From Rhipicephalus microplus (taxonomy: Eukaryota; Arthropoda; Arachnida; Ixodida; Ixodidae), in NCBI RefSeq assembly GCF_043290135.1, contig NC_134703.1, forward strand, positions 111,307,505-111,371,504: a stretch of 64,000 nucleotides of DNA, written 5' to 3'. Every line of letters begins with the position of its first letter. The stretch's first letter is position 1. A program made the position numbers and the translations under genes. The notes beneath the pieces are model-generated. The model made no database searches and was not told the origin of the DNA. It saw only the letters and a list, made by a program, of their open reading frames with translations. Below are positions 47,530 to 60,424 of the stretch, in pieces.

Positions 47530-49940
47530 CAGAGTCCTGGCGCAACCCACCATGGGGGATTGGCCATGAAACGGACGTTGACTCATTTGTGAGGTGGAGT
47601 TGTTTTACCAGCCAGATTATTTAGATAACGATGTTTAAACAAAGAACCAATTAGTAAACGATAGATTAAAAATAGAATAAATAGAGGTAATAGAAAGAAC
47701 GAACAAGCTAATATAGTTTGAAATGTCCATCATTGTTTTCCTAAACTCTTTCTCACTTTTTGTCACTTCTTCGCGTGAGCCGATGCGCTGTCCTTTTTAG
47801 GACGCAATTATGAACTCGAAACTCGTCTATTTTAGTTGTTTTGTTTTAAGTTTATACCAATAATATTCGTTGTTGTGGAACATCGGCTACACGCTCATAG
47901 ACAGGTGAGTGGGTCTGCACGTCAAATTCATTCTATAAATTACAAGATCACATTTTGACACAACAAATTGTTTGTTGTTGTTATAACCAGCACCCTATAA
48001 GCATTGAGAAACTTGGTCGGCATAGCAAACCTTCATTTTGATTTATTTTTTGTCTTCAGCGAACAATGGTCAACAATGGTATTATCCCTCAATGAAGCAC
48101 ATGAATTGTATTCCAGAGGCACTCCATCAAATTATGGCGCTATTGGACGCTGGAACATCTGGTTAAAAAAAAAGAACAGTCCTTTATATTTTTACAAAGT
48201 AACAGCGACAGTGGTGATGACGAGCAGCTGCAGCTCTAAGCCGTCTCTCTTCTCGGTGGTACTCAAACAGGCAATAAAAATTAGGGGATCCTTAAGGTTC
48301 GTCAATAAGAGTTCAACGTGATAGCGATATCCTGTCTCTAGTGCGTACTTCAAGCACTTAGTGTACAAAATCTTTCTGAGTTCTCTCTACACCTACTACG
48401 TGGCCTCAAGGAAATAGGTGTAGTAACGTGTGGGCCTTTTGTAGAAGGTGACAGGCTTTAAAACTATGAAGTCATTGTGATATTTACATGTTCTGACATC
48501 CAATTGCAATGCACGCTTGTGCAACTCAACATTACTACAATATTTCATGTTGTTTTGTAAAGCATGTATACTGAAGGCGTGTGTTTGTAAAACATTAAAG
48601 TTTCTTTCACTGCATTTCACAGCAGAAGTTAGATTCACTGTATGCTCAAGCCGGCACATGTCTGACTGGTAGAACACCCACCTGCCGCACGAAGTAGAGT
48701 TACTGTATACGTCACGTTAGGTAGAAGAGTTGCGCATAGGTCCACCATCTTGCCCACTGGGACGTTCATGTCACGCAGAAAAGCCACCCCTTCCTAATGT
48801 AGGAGCCGACGCAGTCCAGCGGCTCCACGCGTTTTCTCGCTCGTTCATTACCCGTCGCTGGCGCAATGACTTTCGCTACGAAGAAAAAAAGAAAACTCGA
48901 ATAAATAATGGTCTCAAATATTGCTGATGCTATAGCTTGTTCGATGGCAGTCATCATAGGATGATATTTTCGCTTTAAATAGAAAACAAGAAAACCTTGG
49001 CTTAATTTGTCGAGAATTGTGTAAACGATCCGCGACAACCTAAATTCCACAAATCGCTTGTCTCGTGGTTTTTTTTTTCGCCACTTTAAACTATTAATCA
49101 GGTGGCTCGATAAAACAATCGCCAGAACTATCCCTCCATGTTTTACAAATAACGCAAGCAAACGAAAATTTTGCGCATACTTATATGTTCCAGTAAACTG
49201 CGGTCATCGTGGCAACTACACAGCACTGAGTCACGGCGCTGCGCCACACAGACACCTCTAACCCTGACGATCACTCAAACGGACAACACAATTGTGCTGT
49301 CCGTTTTTAGTGAACATTTTTAGTGTGCATTCTAGTGATTGTGTCTTAAGATACAACCATAACACCAACGAATAAGTACTTCCACACTTCGCGAGATCGC
49401 CTCTCCAGGCCACAGCGTTAGTGGTGGAACCAGTGGCACGGCGGTTGTTTGTATCCACGCAGCCGTAAAGTTGGCTTTCCATAAAAAGGGTGTTTTTGGC
49501 GCACGTGGACGTGCTTGGCGAATTGGGGCGCGAGCGGTGATTTATACAAGTGGCGCAACTCTGCTACCGAAGGGTAGCATATACAGTAATTCTAGGACAA
49601 ATGACCCGGGCCTAATCCCCTAGTCAGACTCAAAATTTTATTCTTTATTTTATTTGCATATGTTTCGATTTTTGTTCACGCCCATTATGATGATTTTTCG
49701 CTCATAAGCAAAGATGACAACGCCACGATTTCCTGCAAAACGAGCTGTTTTATACGATCACGTTAACATGAGAGGCCTTTCTATTGCTATTCAGGTGCGC
49801 TTCTTCAAAGAGCAGTGACATTAACTTTTTTTTTGCATATTGTCTCCTAGTTGTAGAGCTCGCTCAAAACAGAAAAAAAAATGAGACAAGGATCAGTAAC
49901 GTAGCTTTCTGGGCAAGTTGGTTTATAGTAATAGGAGGAA
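47530..49940. other. Mostly anonymous; family B-like tail at 48300-48415
   Basis: gagttcaacgtgatagcgat and gtgcgtacttcaagcactta at 48308-48362 match the distal half of family B copy 3. Nothing else was recognised. Confidence 0.5.
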
Positions 49941-49941
49941 G

Positions 49942-50114
49942 AAACCAGCTAAAAACCACACGAAGACAGCAAAGAAGAACAACCACACAGGACAATTTCT
50001 GGCCTTATAACTGAATGTTTCGTGAATTACACACACCCTCAACCCACCCCTGACAGCGCTCGTCCTGCGTGGTTGTTCTTCATTGTTATCTTCGTGTGGT
50101 GTTTCACTGGGTTT
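49942..50114. repeat. Imperfect foldback element
   Basis: Arms 49942-49993 and 50062-50114 are inverted copies (cacacgaagacagcaaagaa against ttcattgttatcttcgtgtg; gtcctgcgtggttgttctt against aagaacaaccacacaggac). The centre carries tgacagcgctcgt, as in the foldback at 29353. Confidence 0.8.
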
Positions 50115-50410
50115 TTTTTTTTTCTTTCTATTACTAGAAAAAGGTGATTTTAATGTAATCGTTCTTTCTTTTTGCGTATTCCTTTGGTTATTCTTGCTTT
50201 TACTACTCACTATTTCTTCTCAGGGAACAAATAACGTCTTCTCCTCTAAGGAGCTAATATGCACATTTCAGACTGTTCCGGAAGCTCTTAAATTTGCGCA
50301 TGTGCTTTAGTACGCTACACGGGAACGCAATTTTACCAGATTATATATGCTATCACCGGTCAATTCTCTTTGTCTTCGCTGCACGATGCAAAGCATATTC
50401 TGACTGACAT

Positions 50411-50412
50411 GC

Positions 50413-50456
<44 letters not shown>

Positions 50457-50475
50457 GTCTGTCTATCTATATATA

Positions 50476-50506
<31 letters not shown>

Positions 50507-50513
50507 TTATCTA
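50411..50513. repeat. (CTAT)n microsatellite
   Basis: Interrupted ctat/ctgt/atat repeats of about 100 bp, immediately left of the 147-bp array. Confidence 0.95.
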
Positions 50514-50514
50514 G

Positions 50515-51960
50515 CCACTTACGACTTTTATCTCTCCTGGCCGTTTCGATAATAGTATCGACACCAAACTTGGTATGGTGTAACATGACTGTATGAAGAA
50601 CATATTTGACTAGTTTACCTATGAAATCATGACATGTATGTCATGAATGTCATGATTTATATTTCATGGTCCTGCAGGTCTTGCGGTGGTTTCGTTCAGA
50701 TGGCATGTTTAAAACCGGTACGGTATGATATGATTGAATGGCGAACACAAGCGACAGACTCTCACATGAAAAGCATGACATGCGTATCATGTAACAACAG
50801 GACTACATGCCACACTCATGATGCGCCCGCGGCCATTTCGCTAGCTTCACTTATACCAAATTTGGTATTACGGGACGTGAATGGATGACGAAGCTATGAT
50901 ACTGGTGCAAACATGATGAACATGAGATGCGTGTCATGTAACAACATCGCTACATGCTACGCTCATGATGCGCTCGCGGCTGTTTGGCCAGCTTCACATG
51001 TATCAAACTCGGTATTACGCGACACTAACGGACGACATAGGTAAATGACACATCCAAACATAATAATCACGACATGCGTGTCATGTAACAACATGACTAC
51101 ATGCCACACTCATGATGCGCTCTCGGCCGTTTCGCCAGCTTCATATATGCCAAATTTGGTATTACGTGACGCCAATGGATGATGAAGGTATGTGACTGGT
51201 GCAAACATAACAATTATGATATGTTTGTCGTGTGAGAACATGACTACATTCCACAGTCAAGGCGCCATTACATTTCGACGTGACGCGTTGCGCGTGCTCG
51301 CCGGCATTCATTTCGTCGTGTCACGCCGGCGTTGCCACGCTAGGCGCCGGTCCTCCCATATACTCGCAGGCACGCGCCGCGCTGCGTTGCCTTGACGCAT
51401 GCGCGTTTCAGCGCGTCCGGCGTCCCTCTGTCATGAAGAGAGGGAGACGCAGTGTTGTCTGGGTGATGCATCAGCGCAAAATGCAGCATGTCGGATTTCG
51501 CGCCGGTTGCCGTCGGGCCGCGCTGACGGACGCTGGTCGCGCTTGGCGTCAGACTACAGAGTGCTCACGTTTTGCCAACGTAGCGTCGCTGTGCCCAGCG
51601 TGCGCGCAAGTCAGCGCTACATTAGAGTATATTGAGCCCTTCATGATGCGCTTGCGGCCGTTTGTGGCTACCAAATTACTAATAAAAATACCAAATTTAT
51701 GGTTACGTGACGTCAAGGGATGACGAAAGATATGACTGGTGCAAACATGACAATCCTGACACGCGTGTCATGTAAGAACATGACAACATACCACACTCAT
51801 AGCGTGCTCGTGGCCGTTTCACTAGCTCCACATATACTAAATTTGGTATCACGAGACGTGAATAGATGACTAAGGTAAACGACACATCTGAAAATGATAA
51901 TCATGATACCGAAGTCATGTACGGCATCATTTACCTCCGCCTCATAACGCTTTGCTGATT
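50515..51960. repeat. Tandem array with 147-bp monomers
   Basis: Monomers start at 50766, 50913, 51060, 51207, 51747 and 51894. The complete ones are exactly 147 bp. The shared core is atgcgtgtcatgtaacaaca, cacactcatgatgcgctc, gccgtttcg, ccaaatttggtattacg and gactggtgcaaac. A diverged unit precedes at about 50621 and a partial one at about 50540. The unit starting at 51207 is split by a GC-rich insert; removing 393 bp restores the 147-bp period. Edges fade into diverged sequence at both sides. Confidence 0.92.
51259..51648. mobile_element. GC-rich insert of about 390 bp inside one array monomer
   Basis: It starts near ggcgccattacatttcgacg and ends near gcgctacattagagtatatt. GC content is far above the flanks (for example gccggcgttgccacgctagg). 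No coding domain, tRNA head or clear target duplication was seen, so its class is unknown. Confidence 0.7.
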
Positions 51961-51964
51961 TCAA

Positions 51965-52417
51965 AGTGACATATCAACATTTCTCATTCGTGCTTCGCAT
52001 GCCATCGGTTTCCACTGTACGGGGGATCTACCAATTCTTTTTTACTATCAATATCAAGCTTTTTCGAAAAACGCCAAGTTTTTGCAAGTGGTACTAAGTT
52101 TGATGAGGCTTGGCTATTCTCGTCTTTTGGTCGGTTTCCAACACTGCACGCCTTTTTTGTGGTTTTGGCAGGAACATGCCAGTTAACTAGCTTATACGGG
52201 ATGTTTATTTTGTGACGTCACTAGCTGTTGTATTGTTTTTGGTGACAATATGTTCCGTAAGATGTTACGTGATGTTACGTTAAAATGGAGAGCTATACAA
52301 TTTGGTAGGGATTCGTGATGCTGTTCAGCGTAAAGGACATGGGACAGGAGAAAAAGGGGAATCAGATACCACTTAAAGAAATAAAATGAAAAAACTGCGA
52401 AAGAGTCTATCTTTCTT

Positions 52418-52448
<31 letters not shown>

Positions 52449-53139
52449 TGCGATATACTGTTCGTAATCAAACATGAGTGTCAAGCCAGAGGTATATTAC
52501 GATAATATTAAGAAGGTGTACAGCAGCGACGCGTCCCCATTCACCTCAACATAATTTTGTGAACAAAAGTTATTCTTCCTCCGACAGTACAGCACATAAA
52601 TCTGGGTTTAAAAAATCACACATGCTCAACATATTTTGAAGTCCTCCCTGCGGATTGCGTCGTAATCATACCCTGATATTGCTCCGTAAGACACTGGTGA
52701 AGAAAATGAGCAATAATCAATTTATCCTTACTTGTCTTCACATGCTACAAAGGTTGTACATGGTATATATTAGAACAATATATTAGAACAGAAAAGGGAG
52801 CAGATTTTCAAGAGGGTGGCAGTAATCTTCCCACAGCGATAAGACATGCTCATCAAATATCACGATCACGAAGGTACCTTCGTTTATTAGAAACTAACGA
52901 CTGGCATGCACATGAGCAGACTAACAAAAACTTTTTTTGATAAGCTGCCAAACCACTTGAACGGAAATCCTTAAAAAGGGAAATGATTTCTGAATGGGAA
53001 ATTACAAATTCTTAAGTTACTGTGAGCACGACATAATTTTTTTTTTCAACCTGGCCTGATGGGGTTTCCTTGTCTTTATTACATCGAAGCCACGACTGCC
53101 ACACAATGTTACCGTCTGAGTAATATCGAGAGCCGACGC
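51965..53139. other. Anonymous sequence
   Basis: A short (ta)n lies at 52424-52449. The beginning (gcttcgcatgccatcggttt, gggggatctacc) resembles the distal part of family C near 57010-57060. Confidence 0.5.
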
Positions 53140-53152
53140 TACCGTAAAATGC

Positions 53153-53397
53153 CGGCCCCGCCGCGGTGGTCTAGTGGCTGACGTGCTCTGCTGCTGACCC
53201 GCAGGTCACGGGATCGAATCCTGGCTACAGCGGCTGCATTTCCGATGGAGGCGGAAATGTTGTAGGCCCGTATGCTCAGATTTGGGTGCACGTTAAAGAA
53301 CCCCAGGTGGTCTAAATTTCCGGAGTTCTCCACTACGGCGTCTCTCATAATCATATAGTAGTTTTGGGACGTTAAACCCCACATATCGATCAATCAT
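53153..53397 (+). mobile_element. Ruka-like SINE, full length
   Basis: It starts cggccccgccgcggtgg and has boxes A and B (ggtctagtggctgac; gggatcgaatcc) and the full body. A target duplication taccgta(a/t)aatgc-like 13-mer lies at 53140-53152 and 53398-53410 with one mismatch. Confidence 0.93.
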
Positions 53398-53410
53398 TAC
53401 CGTAATATGC

Positions 53411-54560
53411 TGAGCAAGCGCCCCAACTCGAGAAAGTGCCCCCTAGTTTTTTGTGAGATCTGACATAGGCTCCCAATAATTGCCAATGACCAGTCCGGGA
53501 CCAATCAAGCGCCCTCCTCTCAAATCTGCTCCAATTATACTTCACCGTAAGGGGGCGGGGGGGGGGGATCTGTTCGGCATATTACAGTAGTTTAATAAGT
53601 CAATTCTGAGTTTTTCGTGATGAATAAGCTTTCATGTACATACGTTCAGGAACATACAGTGAACTAAAAAAGAGGGAAAAAGCTGTAAGGGCCATATTGC
53701 TTCCCTCCGCGAACACTATCAAGCATACACAAAAAATTCAACCCTCACTCCACACCAGTGCTTAACTTCCTGGCGATTTCAAGCACAGCCCAAATGCACG
53801 ATGTTCCCATGTTATGCTGACTTGCTTAGTTTCATTTGTGCGAATTCGTGAGAATGTATTGAAGTAGTAACTCTGAAGCCGATCTAAATCCAATTTTATC
53901 TTTCGGGATTTCTCGGATGCAGATCCACTCACGAATTAGCGACAACTGTAGAGCGTGCTCATTTTCTGGGCCTCCCACTGTAAAGGTGAAACACTTCACG
54001 AAACTTCTTGAACACTCGTCTGGTTAACTTCCCTGCCTTTCTGTTTCTTGTTTTTTGCTCTGTCTTTGCGACTCGGTAATATCCAGTAAAAACCTTTCCC
54101 GAGTAAGGCAGTTGTATATAAATTAGAGAAATAAGTTTGTTATACGTCATCAGTGTACTTGTCATGCACTTTTTTTGCAGTTGATTATTATTCTTAATTG
54201 CCTGTTTTAGGCAGCTCTTCTTCTACAGGGTTACATTTCTTTCGTGTGTTTGAACTTTCAGTGTGCTAAGGCAGCACGAAGTTCGACTACAAGTAGTATA
54301 TTTTAGTAATGTATTGGGGACCATATTATAAGAGATACTTCGCTACTGTAAACGTATTTGTCTGCCACATCCACGAGAGGCTTCCGGCACAAAAAAGACG
54401 GAAACCGAGGCATGTCCGTCGTCTTCCCACGACTTTTCGGATAAAACTAATATCTGTACGATGTGATGTTCTTTCAAAAGTATCAGGTTAGGCCATCACA
54501 TCATTATGAAATCATATGTTAATTAGAAATGGTATATTGATATGGGAAGCAATATTTCCT
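53411..54560. other. Anonymous sequence
   Basis: It contains a short poly-G run near 53555. No gene recognised. Confidence 0.5.
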
Positions 54561-54567
54561 GACAAAC

Positions 54568-54795
54568 CCACTGCTGTGGTCTATTGGCTAAGGCACTCGG
54601 CTGCTGACGCTCAGGTCGCCGGATCGAATCTCGGCCGAGGCGGCCGCATTTTCGATGGAGGCGAAAATGCTTGCGGCCTGTGCGATTGGATTTAGGTGCA
54701 CGTTGAAGAACTCCAGATGGTCGACATTTTCGGAGTCTTCCACTATGGCCTCTCTCATAATGATTATGGGAATTCTGTGATGTTAGGCCCCCACA
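54568..54795 (+). mobile_element. Ruka-like SINE, diverged
   Basis: Head tgtggtctattggctaaggc and box B ccggatcgaatctc, body ttcgatggaggcgaaaatgc and gtgcacgttgaagaactcc, with a decayed 3' end (ctgtgatgttaggcccccac). No convincing target duplication. Confidence 0.88.
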
Positions 54796-54799
54796 ACTA

Positions 54800-56460
54800 A
54801 AATTTTGTGACATACCAAAAAGTAAACTAAAGAGCCTGTAAAAGACACAATGACAGTAAAGCTTGATTTTTATGCGAAACGCTACTTAAAATCATTGCTC
54901 CTTTTCACGAAGACGTACCTCTTTTTTGCAGCTTTAGTCTGTATGGGTTTCGGTAATACTTTCGAAATTCGGTGCACTACATATGATTACAACTGCTCAT
55001 TTTTTGTATATTTTCCATAAAAACTGCCCTAGAAACTGAGTCACGCTTTTACAGTATCACTGCGCAAACATTCCTGTTTCCCACTTAGTTCCTCATCTTT
55101 ATTCCTTGCTTCGTTACGTGTGCAAGGGAGATTGCTTCGGATTCAGCGCGGCTGTTGTCTAGTGCATATTCCTCACACGACCAAGAAAAACAAGTTGATA
55201 AATTTATAAAGAAAACTTTAACAACTAGTTTAGTTATGCGAGCTGGAAGCTGCCGCTTTTAAACGTCTCTGTGGCCCTATAGGATCATACTACGTACACA
55301 TTCGAATAAAATTACATTAAATAAATAAACAAGTACAAATAGAAGGTCCAAGATTGTGTACCGCTCTGTGCTAGTACAGACATCTCCGCGTTTCATTCCT
55401 AAAAAACCCATGTGGAGACCGCAGCCACTTATCTTTCGACCGCAGCCGTCCGCGTCTCGGTATGCATCTCGGTGACCTGCAAAATGAGCCGAGCATTAAT
55501 CTAGTGCGTAGGAAAAAGCAATGATTTAAACAGGTTTAGTTTAATGCAGACGCGAACGCACAGTCTAGTGGCGTGTCCTGTTTTAAGAAAGGGTAAAGCT
55601 GTTAGACAGGGTGAGAATACTAAAAATAATAAGTCGGTAAATTCTGTGGTTTTGAATGGAACAATTTCTTACAAAGCAAAACTCAAATTGTTGTTCACGG
55701 CAGTATAAGTTGTCGGCAACGGGAAATAAATTTGTTTTAGCTCATTTATAACATTCACTCCCCAGAGACGCATTCCCAACTCTCTAATCACAGCTAAGCT
55801 TACTGTTTTGATGTTGGTGTTCCATATGTTCTAGAATTGTGGGGAATAATTGACAGTTGCGTATACTTGTTCAATAAACTTTCTTTTGCGGAAGCAGAAG
55901 CTCGTCAAACAATCAAAGCGGCAGTGTTCCCGGCTTTGCAGCGTTTTCGTCAAATTGTTTTCGAATACCTGTAGCGAACGAATGGTGGGTAAGGGGTCTT
56001 GATGGCGTCTTAAAGAACTGCCACACTCGGTTTGCCGTCATACGTGGGTGAAAACTGGGAATTCCAGCAACGCCATATTCTGAGTTCAGGAAAGAAACAA
56101 GTAACCCGACTTCTTATTATAAACTGCCCCGCCCCCCTTCATTTTTCTCACCACGTCCTCCTTGAAAGATGCAATGTTTTCGTTAACTTGGTTTATATAC
56201 GAGATTTAAAAGTTTGCAAGAATAAAGTGGTAGCAGAAGGCACAGGACCAGTTTGATTGGCGGAACATGGGAGAAGCCTTTGCCCTGCTGCAGTGGCTCT
56301 AGTTAGCGTGATGGTGATGATGATGTATAGCTAGTTCGATACTTATAGTGTATTTCTGTAGTCGGCGTTAGATTGCGTCTAACGTTTGTGTATGTTATAC
56401 TGACGCAATTTAGACGTATTAAATGTGAAGCATTTCTTGACGAACTTCGGCGACGTTGAG
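54800..56460. other. Anonymous sequence
   Basis: No gene recognised. Near 56245-56300, ttggcggaacatgggagaag, cctttgccctgctgcagtgg and gtgatggtgatgatgatg match the 3' end of the RTE LINE in plus orientation (compare the reverse of 60803-60870). This is a very short 5'-truncated RTE tail. Confidence 0.55.
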
Positions 56461-57075
56461 CGTATCTATCTATGTATCTATCTATCTGTCCATCTACCTA
56501 GCCACTTACGTTTGCATGCTCGCGTGGTCACCGCCTTAACTTGGCGTAAACCAAAATTAGCATCGGACGAAAGCAAGGAATAAATTTCACGGTCGCAGCT
56601 GGAATCGTACTCAAGCATTCTGCGTGGCAATGAAGCATTTCACCACAGATCTACGCCTGGTCTCGGAACTGCTGCCTACCCAATTTTATGAACATTACAT
56701 ATGCACTCCTTTCATACAGCCGTCACGTCGGGTTAACGTCAATTGTAGTTAGTTGCCATGTGCTGCAGTTGATTTGTGCCGTAGTGTCCAGTACCAGCAT
56801 CTTCGCGAGCATCAGTGCTTCATATCAGCTTTTGCTGTTGCTAATAGGCATGTTCCAGTTGGCACCGTTGCGCAAGTGCAAAGAACTGGTTACGTAAACA
56901 TCTGCGACTCTTCAACGTATATCTGTGCGCGCAACATTAGTACATATATTTCGCGTCATTTGATGAGGTGTCACTCAATAAAAAAAGTTGCAACACGGTC
57001 AGCTTTCCTCCGCATGCTTCGCATACCATTGATTCCCAGCTACGCGGGATATGCCGAATTTATTTTTTAGTTCAT
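56461..57075 (-). mobile_element. Family C repeat, copy 3
   Basis: Short (ctat)n, then gccacttacgtttgcatgct, ccaaaattagcatcgg, a tRNA-Gly-like head in reverse at 56592-56655, then the distal part (gtcacgtcgggttaacgtca, gcgagcatcagtgcttcata, caataaaaaaagttgcaaca). The middle is internally deleted relative to copy 2. Confidence 0.75.
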
Positions 57076-59905
57076 CAGCACTTCTAGTGCATACTTACTA
57101 GCGAAATGAACTTTCAATTGTGAACGGGTCATCTATGCAAACTATCTTTGATGTGAACAGCGATGACTGGGAGCGGAGAGAGAGAGAAAAAAGAGAAAAG
57201 AGAAGGCAAGAATCTTACTTTTATATTTAGGTTGTAACTAGGACTCCAGTTTTTTCAGAGTTTTTTTAATTTATAGGGTGTTTTCGGAGTGAAATTTCGT
57301 GGCAGAAATTACATATCTATCGTAATTTATTTTTATAAATCCCAAGCTTTCCTAAAGTCTAGAGCTTAGTTTAGCATCATGTCGATTATCACAATATCTC
57401 AGATAAAATAATGTTTGGACACGAGAACACAAGAACACACAAATTGTTGCGACAGGACAGCGCAGAAAGTGGGAGACAGAGCACACGAGACTCAGCGCCG
57501 TCTTGTGGGCGCTTCGTCCCATTTTCACGCTGTTCTGCCACAATGTTCACGAACCAACTATCACACGTAAAAGTTATTTTACACGAAGTGAATTTGATCT
57601 GTCTGGGAGGTTTTTACGCCCAAATACTACTATATAATACAACTACGTTTGCACTTAATATAACCTTAATGTTTGTTGAACGAATGCGTACTTCACGAAA
57701 TCTGTCTATTCGAAGTTGTCTGGCGCACCCCAGTGTGGCCAGAAGACATTGTATGAGGTGTATCATGCTCCCGGGGGTCTTACGCAAGCGTTGACGCCTC
57801 TCACTCTATGCGGGACAAGTCAATGTCAAACGTGCGGTGTGTGCGGTATGCAATGGTCCTTTGGCGTGAGGTAAAGCTAATATTAGCCAAACGGTGACGT
57901 ATCGATGACCGCTAAAGTTATGCTTTTTCCGGAAAAATATACGACGTGGTCACATTCACCACTTAAATTGAATTTTATAGGACAACTTTTGCTTGTCAAA
58001 AAAAACTACCTATAAGTGTTTATCATACTTTTTTCGGATTCATTTAACAACATGAAGCTGTAGTTGTAACCTACTATAGAATGGGAAAAATTGGACTACG
58101 GGCATATTTTCTCACTCTTACTGAAACACCACAATATTGACAAAATGACACGCATCCTTGCTAGCAGCTATTAGATCTATTTTTTGAGTAAAAAAAACGT
58201 GAGAAAAGTTGTATGAGCGCAACTAGCTACTTTTCAACCACCGAGCAATTAGCTTAGTTAGTTTTGTTAGTTGCGATTCCGTTCCCGTAATAAATGGCAT
58301 CAAATGATTCCTGTAATCTTGCACTCGTTTGGTGGGTTTGTTTCTTCAAGTTCCGCGACTATCCTTCAAACTAAAGTCCAACAAACCGCTTATCCACGTC
58401 CTTGACGAGGTACTAAGAGGCAACATGAAACAAGAAGGCGGTGTCGTGGCGCCGCCAATCGATCCTTCTGCGAACTGCCGTATGAAAGCGTCGACAATGG
58501 GTGGCAGCACCGCAAAGCACTTCCGTTTTCAAGGAAGGTCGAAGGGAAGCAGGGGCGTCGAAGCTCTGCTCATAGCCCGGCGTTCCCGTTTTCACGTTCT
58601 CTCCTCATTTCCCAATCAGGAGCGTAATAAATTTCGGGACATAGGGATGCATACGGAGGGAGGGACACTCCCTTAGTCCTTCAAACAGAGAAGGGAATGG
58701 GGGGAAGGCTCTGCGATGAACCTTCAACTCGGGAAGATCCACCAGACCTGAAGGGGAACCATGCAGACACCTATGCAATAAGGTTTTCATTTGGTTTGAT
58801 TTCATTTCATTGCTCAATTCATTTTCGTTGATAAGCATCAGGCTAATGTGGGAACCAAAGTATCAAGGTCACTAAGGTGACAAATGTTTTACTCCCCAAA
58901 ACACAATATGACTATGAGAGGCACTGTTGCAGAGCATTGCGTACATTTCGACTACGTGTAGTTCCTTCAAGTGCACGTGAAACAAAGTATGCAGGTCAGC
59001 GCAGGTATTCTTCGGGGTAAAGTATTATACGTACTTCATTATACCCATGTAAGCATCTACCATGGTCGTGTGAGGATGAGAGTGAAACAAAGCGCAGCTT
59101 AACAAAAATTACACTGTAGCTTTACAATAAGCCTTAGTTAATGTATAAAATACTGACGAAAAAACGGCAAAGAAACAAATTGACCACCGATAAACGCCAG
59201 ATATCTCAATAACGTCCGTAATCCGTCACGGTACGTTATCAGATGTTCGGTGACTGCCCAAGTAACATTCGAACATGCAAGTACAATGCGGTTAAAGCGT
59301 CGTGAATTTATGTTTCCTTGAAATTTTGGCTAGTGTACGAATGTTTATTCGATAGTAAAGAAAAAGTGCAATACGCACTGTTTGAGATGAAACAGGGCAT
59401 CGCATTTGGTTATTTACCAACAGCCCCAAAACACTTTTGTTCTTTGCACATGCTACAGTCCTACTGACGAGTTTACTGTACATCAAGAGTCTCAAACTTA
59501 CCTCAGCTTTCTGGTCACACTCACAAAGTTTTGTCCTTCAAGAGCCGACTCTTGAATAGGGAAGGTGGTGAACGCGGGGGAGTAGGGAGTAAGTTGGTGG
59601 AATCACGTAACGGCTCGATTTTAAAGACCGAGATAAAAAAGACAGGTTTGCTTACAGAAAGGCAGAGAAGTCGGCCTGAGCGATAGCCTGCTCTAGTCTG
59701 TTACTCTGCACTGAGAGAGGGGAAAGACTGTTTTTCCCTCATCCCCTACAGGATCACTTATGTAGGAGATTTGAGGTGAAGTGTAGAAAAACATATAATT
59801 GCTTATTTTCGCAACTGCTAAAAATCTGAAGGCCAATTTTCAAGTACAGTTTTCGTCCCACCGTAATGTTTCAACTCATAGTGACCGCTTGTGGCGTCAC
59901 AGAAA
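57076..59905. other. Anonymous sequence
   Basis: No gene or recurring repeat recognised. Confidence 0.55.
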
Positions 59906-59907
59906 AA

Positions 59908-60002
59908 AAAATCACAGCTATCCACGGAGCGAATTACGATGAGTGGAGTGTAGCTTCGAAAGGTTTTATCAATCAGCAGTGAATCGTCCGTCCGTTGGCT
60001 GC

Positions 60003-60033
<31 letters not shown>

Positions 60034-60424
60034 CATCCGTCCGTCCGTCCGTCCGTCTGGCTCTATGTATGTATGTGTGTGTGTATGTATGTATGTATGT
60101 ATGTATGTATGTATGTATGTATGTATGTATGTATGTATGTATGTATGTATGCATGCATGTATGTATGTAATTATGTGTTTTTCTGTCTGTCTATCGGTTG
60201 GTCCGTCCGTCCATCTGTCAGTCTGTCTCTTCGTCTGTCCGTCCATCCGTCCATATGGTGAACACTCCTAGTACCGTCATCTCGCATCTTTTCGTCATAA
60301 ATTCGTTATATACAAGTACCGCCATCCATCGAACATTCCGAGAACTAAACGAAAGGTAGCTACCTACTACTGCTACATAGATTTTGAACGCACAACCCAC
60401 GGCTTAAAGATCTTCGCCCCTAAA
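59908..60424. mobile_element. Family A composite repeat, copy 3 (short)
   Basis: It starts aatcacagctatccacggag, has (ctgt)n, (ccgt)n and (tgta)n at 60001-60170, then ccatccatcgaacattccg, and ends agatcttcgcccctaaaa. The central AT-leaning part is deleted. It directly abuts copy 4. Confidence 0.75.

Noticed and set aside
46946..47624. Candidate gene or promoter in the GC-rich stretch
   Set aside because: Overlapping frames on both strands lack domains; composition alone is not enough.
50411..51960. CRISPR-like array
   Set aside because: Units are 147 bp and homologous throughout, without short identical repeats and unique spacers; the genome is eukaryotic.
57411..57794. 127-codon plus-strand frame
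   Set aside because: No recognisable domain and an antisense frame overlaps it; treated as chance.
59818..60261. Frames rich in YIHT, VCMY and DRQT
   Set aside because: They come from (tgta)n and (ctgt)n repeats in family A copy 3.
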